Counted from the first letter of the stretch, positions 8,060 through 17,004 are shown. The stretch: 64,000 nt of DNA from Scopulibacillus darangshiensis (GCF_004341035.1 NZ_SLXK01000008.1:1-64000), one strand, 5' to 3'. The notes: a model not told the origin generated them from the letters alone. Numbers and translations are program-made.

Positions 8060-8379
8060 TGTATGGACTATTAGAACGTGATTTTTATTATATTAAAAAA
8101 GCACTGGATAAATTTAGTGAGATTGATCAAGCTATTTTATTCGGCAGCCGCGCCTTAGGAAATTACAAAAAAGGTTCTGATATAGATTTAGCTATAGTTG
8201 GGGATGACATTTCAGATAAAACAATGGCAGATCTTTATGAATGGCTGAATGACATTTACCCGCTGCCCTATATGATTGACCTGCAAAACTACAATTCAAT
8301 AACTAATGAGAATCTCAAAAATCACATCGATACCTGTGGAAAAGAATTGTATCAAAAGCAAGAAGATTCACGACCATAG
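8056..8379 (+). CDS. mntA: MNT-domain nucleotidyltransferase antitoxin MntA
   Basis: 107-residue minimal nucleotidyltransferase. The family signature GSX10DXD is exact: G30-S31, then ten residues, D42-I-D44; the third acidic residue is probably in D-L-Q (about residue 75). It would modify the tyrosine of the HepT RX4HXY motif with AMP and so neutralise the toxin. The gene overlaps hepT by four bases and is followed by a clear terminator, so the two form a closed operon. The pair sits between unrelated genes, consistent with a mobile module. Confidence 0.85.
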   Translation: MMYGLLERDFYYIKKALDKFSEIDQAILFGSRALGNYKKGSDIDLAIVGDDISDKTMADLYEWLNDIYPLPYMIDLQNYNSITNENLKNHIDTCGKELYQKQEDSRP

Positions 8380-8408
8380 GCCGCTTTATAATTAGAAGCG
8401 GCCTTTTT
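8378..8408 (+). terminator. Terminator of hepT-mntA
   Basis: Nine-bp stem AGGCCGCTT / AAGCGGCCT with a nine-base loop and T5, starting at the mntA stop codon. Confidence 0.85.
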
Positions 8409-8425
8409 CAGATGTAACCCGATTA

Positions 8426-8863
8426 TTAACCGATCTTTTTATACATTAATTTGTGAGGTCCGATTGGATGAATGTCGAATACTTCACCATGCTCGCTTAA
8501 CCCTAATTTTTTATAATAGGGACTTACCTTGGTTCGTGCATTGCACCACCAAAGATCAGCACCTTTTTCCTTTAAAATTTCTTCAGCCGAAGCAATCAGC
8601 GAACTGCCAGCTTTCTGTTTCCTATACTCCCCATCTGTTGCCATGCCTCTGAGCCGATATTGCATCGCCCCATTTAATGTCGGGTTTTTTTCCCGATAAA
8701 AAGAAGCTATGCTAATTAATTGGCCATTAAAATAGGCACCTAAATGAAAGGAGTGTTCATCCATATCCCCCTCAAATTTGCAGTCTTCTATTGTTTGGTT
8801 CGGACGTAAAATCTTATGTCTAAGCTTATATGTATCTTTCGGTTTGATATATTTGATTTCCAA
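8426..8863 (-). CDS. GNAT family N-acetyltransferase
   Basis: 145-residue GNAT protein. Motifs include L-R-H-K-I-L-R-P-N near the start, the substrate-side strand R-G-M-A-T-D and an acetyl-CoA loop [10 protein letters not shown], then W-W-C-N-A-R-T...Y-Y-K-K-L-G. AAGGAG lies nine bases before a TTG at 8863, which gives a start at M-E-I-K-Y-I-K; a longer frame to 8881 would run through the ribosome site. Related proteins are annotated as ElaA-like or unknown-substrate acetyltransferases. Transcribed convergently with hepT-mntA. Confidence 0.75.
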   Translation of the reverse strand: MEIKYIKPKDTYKLRHKILRPNQTIEDCKFEGDMDEHSFHLGAYFNGQLISIASFYREKNPTLNGAMQYRLRGMATDGEYRKQKAGSSLIASAEEILKEKGADLWWCNARTKVSPYYKKLGLSEHGEVFDIHPIGPHKLMYKKIG

Positions 8864-8921
8864 CTGTGTACACTCCTTCAATTATCTCGTTTCTATAAGT
8901 CCAAATCCTATGCCAACAGGA

Positions 8922-9500
8922 TCAACAAGGTAGGCTAGTATCTGTAATTTTAACTTTGCTCCAAATAGATGGCCAATTCTTTTTCATAACCCGCTCTTTA
9001 TAAATTTTAAGGCGATCAGCTGTTTCCTTAAAATAAGCCGTTGGTTTTATTTCCATGTTGATCACGTCATCTATCCCACAAGGAGCGGTTAAAACCAAAT
9101 TATCTTTTTCATCCAACTTAACACCTAATGATGTAGCTGTTTCTGGAAACTTTGAAATGGCATCCACTGATGATGTATAGGGTGAGATATCATTTACAAC
9201 ATGCATCCTCGCTTCATTTTTCACCGACCACGGGATATGGGGATTCATACCTTTTAACTTATCTTCTAATCTTTTTTCTGCCTCTTCATTTATATCGCCG
9301 GGATCATAATAGATGACATCAATATCTGATAATGGTGTTCTTATTTCAAACCCATGTAGCACATCCCATATCTTCGAACGGACGAATCCGGCACATACCC
9401 ACCAGTCAGGCAAATTCAGCGATTTAACGTCCCTCAATATATCCATCATCCATTCGTCTTCTTTAATTATCCGAATGACATCTTCCTCGTTCCTAATCAC
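8922..9500 (-). CDS. Nucleotidyltransferase family protein (NTP_transf_6 / DUF925 type)
   Basis: 192-residue protein with the motif A-G-F-V-R...L-S-D-I-D-V-I-Y-Y-D typical of the Pol-beta-like family NTP_transf_6. The central D-I-D would bind metal, as in other nucleotidyltransferases, and W-W-V-C-A-G-F precedes it. It starts at GTG with AAGGTGAG upstream. It runs in the same direction as the ArsR regulator, whose stop lies 15 bases upstream. No partner gene resembling a HEPN protein is adjacent. Its substrate is not known to me. Confidence 0.7.
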   Translation of the reverse strand: MIRNEEDVIRIIKEDEWMMDILRDVKSLNLPDWWVCAGFVRSKIWDVLHGFEIRTPLSDIDVIYYDPGDINEEAEKRLEDKLKGMNPHIPWSVKNEARMHVVNDISPYTSSVDAISKFPETATSLGVKLDEKDNLVLTAPCGIDDVINMEIKPTAYFKETADRLKIYKERVMKKNWPSIWSKVKITDTSLPC

Positions 9501-9515
9501 TTACTCACCTTCTTA

Positions 9516-10211
9516 TCATAATTGATCCGTATCAATCCCAAACTCATCCTGCATACATGCTCTCCCAACCCTAGTCAGCTTTATAGACCGTCGAATCGGG
9601 CCATCTTCAATCCAGCCAAGGTCATGCAACCGCCTAGTGATGGCGAGTGCCAAGGGACCGCCAATATGGTGCCTCCGCTCGGTCCAGTCTAGGTGCTGCG
9701 GTATAGCATTAAAATCGATTTTCTTTGGCAAGAAAGGCTGAACACCGAAATCAATTAGCCATTCTTGTCCCCTATCCGTCAACTGGTAAACATCTCCTAT
9801 ATCCCGAAAATAGCCGCAGGCAATTAGGGCATCGGTCGTGGCGACACCTAATTTCCCTGCCAAATGACCATAGCAAGTGCGTGCGTATTCAAGTGCTTTC
9901 TTCTCGCTGGATTGCCGCAAGGATCGGACCTTTAGAGGAGGGGAGGCAATCGCAATTGCCTCAATGGCACGCGCGACTTCGGGACCTGAAAGCTTAAAAT
10001 AGCGATGCCGTCCCTGCACTTCCACCTTTATGAGTCCGCCTTCCATTAATTTGTTCAAGTGGCTGCTTGCTGTTTGCGGCGATACACTGGCAATGTGTGC
10101 AAGTTCACCAGCTGTCAGAGCCTTGCCATCAGCTAGAGCCATCAATATTCCTGTTCGTGTCGCGTCACCTATAAGCGCGGCTGTTGTAGAGATATTAGAA
10201 TACATGGTCAT
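9516..10211 (-). CDS. ArsR family winged-helix regulator
   Basis: 231-residue regulator. The N-terminal ArsR-type winged helix is clear (residues about 5-85: G-D-A-T-R-T-G-I-L, then A-S-V-S-P-Q-T-A-S-S-H-L-N-K-L, the recognition helix). The long C-terminal half also looks like a second winged-helix/effector region and contains two Cys. It is divergent from the DHA2 multidrug exporter at 10339 and probably represses it. GGGAGGAGG precedes the ATG. The 127-base divergent gap has a TATAAT at 10289-10294 and an ATTTC...GAAAT dyad near 10259-10280 that could be the operator. Confidence 0.75.
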   Translation of the reverse strand: MTMYSNISTTAALIGDATRTGILMALADGKALTAGELAHIASVSPQTASSHLNKLMEGGLIKVEVQGRHRYFKLSGPEVARAIEAIAIASPPLKVRSLRQSSEKKALEYARTCYGHLAGKLGVATTDALIACGYFRDIGDVYQLTDRGQEWLIDFGVQPFLPKKIDFNAIPQHLDWTERRHHIGGPLALAITRRLHDLGWIEDGPIRRSIKLTRVGRACMQDEFGIDTDQL

Positions 10212-10338
10212 ATCGCATCCTCCTCCCTAAGCTTACAATAAAAGTATAGCATCTCAACATTTCGATGAAACATGAAATATTCAGATTGTATAATGGTTGA
10301 AAACAAGTTAAGTTTCCACTTACTGGAGGGATTTTTCC

Positions 10339-11724
10339 ATGGAAAAGACTCTGACCCGCCTACATATACCCGATTATATTGTTGTGTACACTGCCGGCGT
10401 TGGCATGTTTTTATCTACACTGGATACCGGGATAATAAATGTGGCTTTGCCAACGTTGGTCATCTCATTTGATTCATCCCTTTCCGTGATGACCTGGACC
10501 ATCACTTTGTATACTTTAGCTCTTGTTGGAACGATTGTTATATTTGGACGGTTAGGTGACAAGTATGGCCGTATAAAAATATACAGCTTGGGCCTTATGG
10601 TATTTATGTTGGCATCACTTCTGTGCGGTCTTTCATCAACACCGGGACTATTGATTGCCTGCCGCGGTTTACAAGGCATAGGTGCGGCGATGCTGCAAGC
10701 CACTGCAATAGCTATAATTACGAGCACAATTCCTAAAGATAGACAAGGTTCAGCGCTTGGGACATTAGGTTTGCTTTTGGGTCTTGGTCCCGTCCTTGGA
10801 CCAAGTATCGGCGGGATCTTAATATCGCTCGGAAGCTGGCAATGGATTTTTTGGATCAATTTACCTTTTGCTGTTATCGGCCTTACAGGGTGTATATTTC
10901 TTCTGAAAAGGAGCGAGGATTCACGCCATTCTATAAAGCTTGACCTGCCCGGGAACCTGATGTTGGCATTTTCAATCCTTGCATTGCTGCAGGGGCTTTC
11001 TATGCTTTCAACTTCAAACTTATTGACACTTGGTTCCGTAGTTTTTTTTATTTTATTATTTGCGGGATTCATCTTGTGGGAACTTCGGGCATCGCAGCCA
11101 ATATTAGATTTAAAACTGTTCCGAAGCGGTGTTTTTACCGCACCAATTATCGGGATCTTCGTGTTAGGCGGAGCGACTTCCTTAGGTTTTATCGTGCCAC
11201 CATACTTTTTGGAAAAGCTGGCAACCCTTGAGCCTTGGCAGGTCGGGCTTGTGAATTTATCTGCACCAGCAGGTCTCATGTTATTGTCTAAGGTGTCTGG
11301 CTGTATGATGAAAACGATCGGTGTCACTCGCCTGATGGTCATTGGTCTCGTCATCATGTCGGCTTCGTATGGTGTGCTTAGCCTGATGCAGGCCGCTTGG
11401 TCCCCTGTTCTAATTGCTATGATCTTATTGGTGTACGGTATTGGAGCGGGGCTTTTTATTCCTGCCAATACATCGGCCATTATGGGCTCGGCCGGGCAGA
11501 CTGTTCAAGGAACAATTGGCGCCGTCCAGCGGATGGTACAAAACCTCGGCATTGCTATATTCTCAGCAATCGCCGCCGCTGTCATTCGCGCCCATTCCCA
11601 CCAGGGGACGACAGTACTCATGGACGGCTTTCGCGAAGCCTGGGCTTTTGCAGCTATCAGCCTAGCCTTCAGCTTATTCGTTTTCATTTTTGTCTATGTG
11701 CGCAAGCGGAAAATGATTGGCTAA
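10339..11724 (+). CDS. DHA2-type MFS multidrug efflux transporter (EmrB/QacA-like)
   Basis: 461-residue drug:proton antiporter with about 14 predicted membrane helices. Motif A G-R-L-G-D-K-Y-G-R lies at about residues 71-79. The antiporter motif C G-P-V-L-G-P-S-I-G-G lies at about 150-159, and the helix-1 signature L-S-T-L-D-T-G-I-I-N-V-A-L-P is intact. RBS GGAGGG lies seven bases before the ATG. It is divergently paired with an ArsR regulator, suggesting induction by its substrates, which I cannot name. The long antisense frame across it is a coding shadow. Confidence 0.85.
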   Translation: MEKTLTRLHIPDYIVVYTAGVGMFLSTLDTGIINVALPTLVISFDSSLSVMTWTITLYTLALVGTIVIFGRLGDKYGRIKIYSLGLMVFMLASLLCGLSSTPGLLIACRGLQGIGAAMLQATAIAIITSTIPKDRQGSALGTLGLLLGLGPVLGPSIGGILISLGSWQWIFWINLPFAVIGLTGCIFLLKRSEDSRHSIKLDLPGNLMLAFSILALLQGLSMLSTSNLLTLGSVVFFILLFAGFILWELRASQPILDLKLFRSGVFTAPIIGIFVLGGATSLGFIVPPYFLEKLATLEPWQVGLVNLSAPAGLMLLSKVSGCMMKTIGVTRLMVIGLVIMSASYGVLSLMQAAWSPVLIAMILLVYGIGAGLFIPANTSAIMGSAGQTVQGTIGAVQRMVQNLGIAIFSAIAAAVIRAHSHQGTTVLMDGFREAWAFAAISLAFSLFVFIFVYVRKRKMIG

Positions 11725-11760
11725 AAAAGGAGTTTTTAATATAGCAACAAGAGCTCACCC

Positions 11761-12222
11761 TCATAATTTCTTATAAACAAATTCCCTGGATTTAATAAAC
11801 CCGTGCTTTTTGTAAAAGGTCTTCGCCGTTTCATTAATACACCAATAATCCAATTCGATTAAATCGATGCCTTTGTCTTGCGCGGTCTTATAAATGTTTT
11901 CCATTAATCCTGAGCCGTAGCCTTCATTTCTTTTGTCCGCCATAATAGAAATCTGGTGAACATAGACGGATTGATAGGCTTTTTTGAAAACAGTGTCTGA
12001 ATAATCTCTTATTTCGATCCATGCGTAGCCAAGCGGCTTACCATCCTCCTCTATTAGAAGAAAAATATAGCTTGGCTTGTTAATTTTATTTTTGAAGAAG
12101 ATTTTCATAGTCTCATAGTTATATGGCCGAAAAATTTCCGGGTACAATGCCACGTGCAGATCTTGGACATGGCGATTCAGTTTTGCGATAACATCATAAT
12201 CCTTGGTTTCTTTTATCCTCAT
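11761..12222 (-). CDS. GNAT family N-acetyltransferase
   Basis: 153-residue GNAT protein. The acetyl-CoA loop is D-K-R-N-E-G-Y-G-S-G-L-M (about residues 108-119) and the C-terminus has the usual F-Y-K-K-H-G-F. The ribosome site GAGGGG precedes the ATG, and the gene starts 12 bases after the stop of the next GNAT gene (12235-12777), so the two are probably co-transcribed. The substrate is unknown; the spacing suggests a joint role or simple clustering. Confidence 0.8.
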   Translation of the reverse strand: MRIKETKDYDVIAKLNRHVQDLHVALYPEIFRPYNYETMKIFFKNKINKPSYIFLLIEEDGKPLGYAWIEIRDYSDTVFKKAYQSVYVHQISIMADKRNEGYGSGLMENIYKTAQDKGIDLIELDYWCINETAKTFYKKHGFIKSREFVYKKL

Positions 12223-12234
12223 CCTGTTCCCCTC

Positions 12235-12777
12235 TCAATCATTTTCATTTACAATAGCAAGCACTTGATGATCTTCCCATCTGCCATTTATTTTGACATT
12301 CTTTTTCGCAATGCCTTCCTTATGAAACCCCGCTTTTTCTAAGACTCTCATAGATCTTTGGTTATGCGGCATGACACCTGCTTCGATTCGATGCAGCTTC
12401 AACGCATCGAATGCGTACAAGACAACAAGACGAACTGCCTCAGTCATATACCCTTTTCCATTATGGCCTTTATCAAGGGTATAGCCGATAAAACAGCCTT
12501 GGATCGCACCCCTCACCACCTCTGATAACGTGATATCCCCGATCAGATCCCCCGTATCCAATGCAAAAATGCCAAAGGAGCAGCCTGAATCACACTCACG
12601 CTCCTTGTTTTTATTATTAATGCGATCCATTTGCCCCTTTAGAGTATAAAAATCCTCATCTCTCGAAGATGTATATAGCTTGAAAAAGTCGCGGTTTCTT
12701 AACTCCAGGTCAAGCAAAGCTTCTGCATCAGAGTTTTCGAGTTGCCTTAACCCTATCATTTTACCTTCTATTAACAT
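12235..12777 (-). CDS. RimJ/RimL-type GNAT acetyltransferase
   Basis: 180-residue acetyltransferase of the RimJ/RimL branch, which modifies N-terminal amino groups of ribosomal proteins or small substrates. Signature stretches are I-G-D-I-T-L, the Q/RxxGxG-like loop G-H-N-G-K-G-Y-M-T-E-A-V and V-M-P-H-N-Q-R-S-M-R-V-L-E-K-A-G-F-H. The ATG at 12777 has GGGG five bases ahead; an ATG 12 bases upstream would sit on its ribosome site. It lies upstream of a second GNAT gene on the same strand. Confidence 0.8.
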   Translation of the reverse strand: MLIEGKMIGLRQLENSDAEALLDLELRNRDFFKLYTSSRDEDFYTLKGQMDRINNKNKERECDSGCSFGIFALDTGDLIGDITLSEVVRGAIQGCFIGYTLDKGHNGKGYMTEAVRLVVLYAFDALKLHRIEAGVMPHNQRSMRVLEKAGFHKEGIAKKNVKINGRWEDHQVLAIVNEND

Positions 12778-12820
12778 TGGATGCCCCATCTCTTCATTTG
12801 ATTAATTTAAATACAAAAAA

Positions 12821-13438
12821 CTACTCCGCACCTTTCAAAAAGAGGTCGACAATTTGGCACGCAGCTTCATGATCAGATGGAAAAATGGCGGTCCCATCTG
12901 AATGTCTGTAGTTGCCCACCCTCAGTAAGGAAATATAGGAGTGGGCAGCAAATGTCGGATTAATGGTTTTCATTTCCCCATTAGCCATCGCCGTTCGAAG
13001 CGCATTCTCAATCTCCCCATACATTTTCTCTTCCGTTTCTCTAATATATTGAACTTGTTGAGGTGACAATGATGTTTTCGTTTCTCTCATGAAGCCATCC
13101 AAATCGATCGAGGTTGTCGCTTTTAAATGGGCTTCAGCAACATCAAGAAGCCGTTCGTATAACGGTTTATCCCTACCTAGCAATTGCAGCATTCTTCCTC
13201 TGATTCGTTCCATCATGGCGATCATTGACTTTGTAAAGAGCAACGCTTTGGTTTCGTAATAATAGTAGACGGTTGCTTTGGTCACACCACTAGCCATTGC
13301 GATATCGTCAATTGACACCTTTTGGAACCCATGCTCCAAGAACAGCGCCTTTGCTATCTGTAATATCCGTAAATGTGTCGGTTCATTTGATTCATTGTTC
13401 CGCGGTCTTCCCGGCGGCCGATGCTTGTGTCCCATCAC
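12821..13438 (-). CDS. TetR family repressor, divergent from MMPL exporter
   Basis: 205-residue TetR-type regulator. The helix-turn-helix is A-L-F-L-E-H-G-F-Q-K-V-S-I-D-D-I-A...G-V-T-K-A-T-V-Y-Y-Y-Y (about residues 33-70), followed by a helical ligand-binding domain. A basic stretch precedes the domain. Starts at GTG (13438) or the ATG three bases later, with AAGGAG upstream. It is divergent from the MMPL transporter; a palindromic ACTGACCAGT in the shared gap is a likely operator. It probably represses both genes until a ligand binds. Confidence 0.85.
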   Translation of the reverse strand: MMGHKHRPPGRPRNNESNEPTHLRILQIAKALFLEHGFQKVSIDDIAMASGVTKATVYYYYETKALLFTKSMIAMMERIRGRMLQLLGRDKPLYERLLDVAEAHLKATTSIDLDGFMRETKTSLSPQQVQYIRETEEKMYGEIENALRTAMANGEMKTINPTFAAHSYISLLRVGNYRHSDGTAIFPSDHEAACQIVDLFLKGAE

Positions 13439-13518
13439 CCTGTCTCTCCTTGATCATTACAATCGAATAATTTAGGTTGATTATATCATACCAAATTTAT
13501 TGATAATAAAATTTTTAG

Positions 13519-13548
13519 TTGTGAAATAGACTGACCAGTATATATAAT
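13519..13548 (+). promoter_or_regulatory. Promoter with embedded TetR-type operator for the MMPL gene
   Basis: A -35-like TTGTGA (13519-13524) and -10 TATAAT (13543-13548) are 18 bases apart. The partial palindrome ACTGACCAGT (13530-13539) lies between them, where a bound repressor would block RNA polymerase. Assignment to the adjacent TetR protein is inferred. Confidence 0.5.
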
Positions 13549-13582
13549 TAAATAAGATACTTTTAACAAAGGGGCGCGCGCT

Positions 13583-15817
13583 GTGAATAAATTTATAGGA
13601 AATGGGATCGCACGTATAACCGGCAAAAAGGGGAGATGGGTGACACTGGGGATTTGGGTATTGATCATAGCCATTTTGTCCCTGGCATGGCCAAGTGTTA
13701 ATAAGGTTGAGGATAATTCTGCCTTTCAGCTTCCTAGTGATGCCATGTCCGTTCAAGCTGCTAAAATTGCGAAAGAACAATTCCCGGATGATGCGGGTAA
13801 TCCCGTTCTCATCACATGGTACAGAGGTAACGGCTTAACTAATAAGGACTTTGAAACTGTGAAAAAGACATATAATCGGTTAGAAAAACAGCCAATAGAT
13901 GACCAGTCATTCATCCCGCCTTTTAGTAAAATGCCGCCAGAATCGATTAAATCATCTGTATCTAAGGATGGCACGGCACTTGTTACCCCCGTATTCATTA
14001 ATAAAAATGCCGGAATTAACCAGCTTCAAGAGGACATCGATCAGTTAAACAGATCAATTAGCAGGTTTACAGGGAAACATGCTTTTTCGGATAAACTAGA
14101 TACTGGCAGCCTTCATGTCCGCCTGACTGGACCTGTCGGCATCCAAACCGACGCTGTTTCTTTATTCAGCCAGGCTGATGTCGCATTGTTGATAGCAACT
14201 GTCCTATTGGTATTAATTCTTCTTATAGTACTGTACCGTTCACCGTTACTAGCCATTGTACCTTTGATTGGTGTCGGCTTTGCCTATGGGGTTATCAGCC
14301 CAATTCTAGGATTAATGGGTGACAAAGGCTGGATTACAATAGACACGCAGTCAGTGTCGATTATGACTGTCTTGCTTTTCGGTGCGGGAACAGATTATTG
14401 TCTTTTTCTTGTATCCAGATATCGTGAGGAGCTTTTTGAAGAACAGGATAAATTTAAGGCCCTAGAGTCAGCTATCAAACATTCAGGCGGTGCGATTCTC
14501 ATGAGCGCATTAACTGTTGTATTGGGTCTTTCGACGCTTTTACTTGCCCATTACGGCTCTTATCATCGGTTTGCAGTGCCGTTCAGTCTAGCTGTTCTGA
14601 TTATGGGTCTTGCAGCCTTAACATTGCTTCCCGCTATCTTAGCGATATTCGGCCGTGTCTCTTTCTTCCCTTTTATCCCGCGAACAAAAGAGATGACGAA
14701 AGCATTAGCAGAGAAAAAAGGCAAGACCATTAAGCAGCGAAAAGCCCATGGCAGTGCCAGCGGTTTTTTAGGGCGGATTGTGACCAGGCGCCCATGGACA
14801 ATCATCATTGCCAGCGTCATTGTTCTTGGTGTTCTGGCCTCTTTTTCTGCCAAAATTAACTATACCTATGATTTGCTTGAATCATTCCCTAAAGATATGC
14901 CTTCCCGCGAAGGGTTTGATATTATTGCCGAGCACTTTTCCGCTGGAGAACTCGCACCGGTTCAAGTGATCGTTGATTCGCACAGAGAAGATTTGGATTT
15001 AAAAGAAAAACTTGAGGCGCTGCCGTTTGTTAAAAGTGTTTCGAAGGCCCAAAGGGGAAAGACAGATAAGGACATCCTTTCCTTTGATATTAATTTGGCG
15101 CAAAATCCTTATACAGCAAAGTCGATTGATTTAATTCCTAAGATCAAAAACACAACCGCATCTGTATTATCACATGCGGGTATCGCAAGTCCGGATCGTA
15201 ACCTTTGGATTGGCGGGGAAACCGCTAATTTGTATGATACAAAAACTGTTACAGACCGGGATGCCAAGGTTATTGTACCAATTGTCATTCTCATCATTGC
15301 CCTGCTTTTACTATTCTACCTTCGTTCGGTTATAGCTATGATCTATCTTATCCTGACCGTCTTGCTGTCCTACTTTTCGGCACTAGGGACAGGATGGCTA
15401 CTTTTGCATTATGGCATGGGGGTGTCGGCAATACAAGGATTAATTCCTTTGTATTCCTTTGTATTCCTTGTCGCGTTGGGTGAGGATTATAACATCTTTA
15501 TGATCTCTGATATATGGAAAAATGGTAAAACACAACCAATGAAGACAGCGGTAGCAAACGGTGTGAGCAAAACCACCAGTGTGATCACTTCAGCCGGACT
15601 CATCCTAGCGGGAACATTCGCTGTACTGGCAACTCTGCCGATTCAGGTCCTTGTGCAATTTGGCATTGTCACCGCCATTGGGGTCCTGCTTGATACTTTC
15701 GTTGTTCGCCCGTTGCTCGTTCCGGCAATTACAACAGTACTTGGCCGTTATGCCTTTTGGCCGGGAAGGCTGTGGAAGGATACATCTAAGAAAGAAAATT
15801 ATTCAAAGGAAATATAA
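13583..15817 (+). CDS. MMPL/RND family exporter (YdfJ/YdgH type)
   Basis: 744-residue membrane protein of the MMPL branch of RND transporters, with two repeats of an extracellular loop followed by a bundle of five or six helices. Charged proton-relay signatures sit in each bundle: G-A-G-T-D-Y-C-L-F-L-V-S-R-Y-R-E-E (about residue 267) and A-L-G-E-D-Y-N-I-F-M-I-S-D-I-W (about 631). Starts at GTG with AAAGGGG eight bases upstream. Relatives export lipids, antibiotics or surfactants. The divergent TetR gene suggests substrate-induced expression. A fragment of repeat R1 begins at its stop. Confidence 0.85.
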   Translation: MNKFIGNGIARITGKKGRWVTLGIWVLIIAILSLAWPSVNKVEDNSAFQLPSDAMSVQAAKIAKEQFPDDAGNPVLITWYRGNGLTNKDFETVKKTYNRLEKQPIDDQSFIPPFSKMPPESIKSSVSKDGTALVTPVFINKNAGINQLQEDIDQLNRSISRFTGKHAFSDKLDTGSLHVRLTGPVGIQTDAVSLFSQADVALLIATVLLVLILLIVLYRSPLLAIVPLIGVGFAYGVISPILGLMGDKGWITIDTQSVSIMTVLLFGAGTDYCLFLVSRYREELFEEQDKFKALESAIKHSGGAILMSALTVVLGLSTLLLAHYGSYHRFAVPFSLAVLIMGLAALTLLPAILAIFGRVSFFPFIPRTKEMTKALAEKKGKTIKQRKAHGSASGFLGRIVTRRPWTIIIASVIVLGVLASFSAKINYTYDLLESFPKDMPSREGFDIIAEHFSAGELAPVQVIVDSHREDLDLKEKLEALPFVKSVSKAQRGKTDKDILSFDINLAQNPYTAKSIDLIPKIKNTTASVLSHAGIASPDRNLWIGGETANLYDTKTVTDRDAKVIVPIVILIIALLLLFYLRSVIAMIYLILTVLLSYFSALGTGWLLLHYGMGVSAIQGLIPLYSFVFLVALGEDYNIFMISDIWKNGKTQPMKTAVANGVSKTTSVITSAGLILAGTFAVLATLPIQVLVQFGIVTAIGVLLDTFVVRPLLVPAITTVLGRYAFWPGRLWKDTSKKENYSKEI

Positions 15818-15862
15818 GAAGCTGGGACAAAACTAAAAAAGTTCATTCATATGCCAAACATT
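15817..15862 (+). repeat. Fragment of interspersed repeat R1
   Basis: About 45 bases matching the left end of R1 (GCTGGGACAAAACTAAAA then GTTCATTCATATGCC) directly after the MMPL stop. The rest of the element is absent. Confidence 0.7.
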
Positions 15863-15884
15863 ACTATTTAAATGTGACCCAATG

Positions 15885-15910
15885 GGAAAAGGCGCCGCAA
15901 AGGCGCCTCC
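15885..15910 (-). terminator. Terminator of the YjcZ gene
   Basis: Stem GGCGCC (15891-15896) / GGCGCC (15902-15907) with a CGCAA-type loop and TTTT on the minus strand. It lies 30 bases after the YjcZ stop. Confidence 0.6.
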
Positions 15911-15938
15911 CGACATTTTGTCTCATCTGTTTATTAAC

Positions 15939-16100
15939 TTAGTACACGTAAGCTGTACCAATAATAATTAACAATATGAAGAGTACGACGATTAAGGCAA
16001 AGCCGCCGCCGCCATAACCGCCGCAACCATAGCCGCCGTATCCGCCGCCATAGCCGCCGCCAAATCCGCCGTAGCCACCATAGCCACCGAAGAAGCCCAT
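15939..16100 (-). CDS. yjcZ: YjcZ-family sporulation protein
   Basis: 53-residue peptide. The first 33 residues are almost only Gly, Tyr and Phe (repeats of G-G-Y-G and G-G-F-G with one Cys). A single hydrophobic helix A-L-I-V-V-L-F-I-L-L-I-I-I follows, ending in T-A-Y-V-Y. That layout is diagnostic of the YjcZ family, which is made during sporulation and found in spore coats or membranes. AGGTGGTGA lies six bases upstream of the ATG. Its presence supports a spore-forming host. Its low-complexity reverse strand explains the GCC-rich sequence seen here. Confidence 0.85.
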   Translation of the reverse strand: MGFFGGYGGYGGFGGGYGGGYGGYGCGGYGGGGFALIVVLFILLIIIGTAYVY

Positions 16101-16233
16101 ATATGTCACCACCTTTTTTATCAGTCCCTATACTTTATGTGCAAAAACGGCATTTTGAAAGGGACAAAAAGGAAATCTTAACGGGTGCCAAGCCTATCTT
16201 AATGAAAAAGTTAGGTTGACTCTCTATCAGAGA

Positions 16234-16920
16234 TTAAACTGTGGCACGGCGAAGCATTAAATATGAGAGAATGATATAAATAACAACCGTTGGAAACAAC
16301 CATAATGATAGCTGGAATGCCGTGTGGCTGCCAATCCAGTGAAAGATACTAACCCACCAGTTATTATATGTGCACAAAAATCCTCCGACACTGAAGATAA
16401 TAAGTGCAGCAATAACTAATACGATCATGCCACTCCTTCTGAAGCGACGATACACGCTTGCGATCACAAACCCGAGGAAAAACATTTCCAAAAATAAGGT
16501 GAAAGAGGTCCAAAGCTGTTCGGCTACGGGGCCGTCATTAAGGTACGGCAGATGGAAAAAGTGCAGGTTCACACCCCATGCTCCCGTCAATTTCTCAGCA
16601 AGCGAAAGAAGAAACAAAAGAGCAGCCGTAAAAGCACTGATGACTAGAAATGTAAGCACAGTGCCGAAGAAATAATCCTTTCGCCTTACACTAAATCCGA
16701 GCATAAAAGAGAACGTATGCGGCAAAGTGACAAGCGCTGCGACAAGCATATAAATATAAATTGAAGCAATGCCGCCGGTATAAAGGTCTTCTCTACCACC
16801 GATCGCAAGGCCTATGATGTAATTAATGATGAAGCTTGTTAACAAAATGATCCATGGGGTGAAGATCCAAGACCAACGATCCCTAAAATGCATCTTCAAT
16901 ACGCCTGTCGTTCTATTCAT
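16234..16920 (-). CDS. Six-helix membrane protein, ABC-2 permease-like
   Basis: 228-residue protein with about six membrane helices, the first within residues 15-38. The size and pattern resemble small ABC-2 type permeases or the DUF4052 proteins of Bacilli. No ATP-binding subunit is adjacent, so if it is a permease its partner lies elsewhere. AAAGGAGG lies 10 bases before the ATG. The gene is monocistronic on the minus strand. Function unknown. Confidence 0.6.
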   Translation of the reverse strand: MNRTTGVLKMHFRDRWSWIFTPWIILLTSFIINYIIGLAIGGREDLYTGGIASIYIYMLVAALVTLPHTFSFMLGFSVRRKDYFFGTVLTFLVISAFTAALLFLLSLAEKLTGAWGVNLHFFHLPYLNDGPVAEQLWTSFTLFLEMFFLGFVIASVYRRFRRSGMIVLVIAALIIFSVGGFLCTYNNWWVSIFHWIGSHTAFQLSLWLFPTVVIYIILSYLMLRRATV

Positions 16921-17004
16921 TGAGCCCAGACCTCCTTTTTGTCAATACTTTTTTATAGGGGTCTGACACCGCTTTTTGGGGCATGCTGTTATCGGGTGAT
17001 GAAC

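Noticed and set aside
10374-11480. 368-codon antisense frame across the DHA2 transporter
   Set aside because: Coding shadow: composition is that of reversed membrane-protein codons, and the sense strand has a clear MFS protein with a ribosome site.
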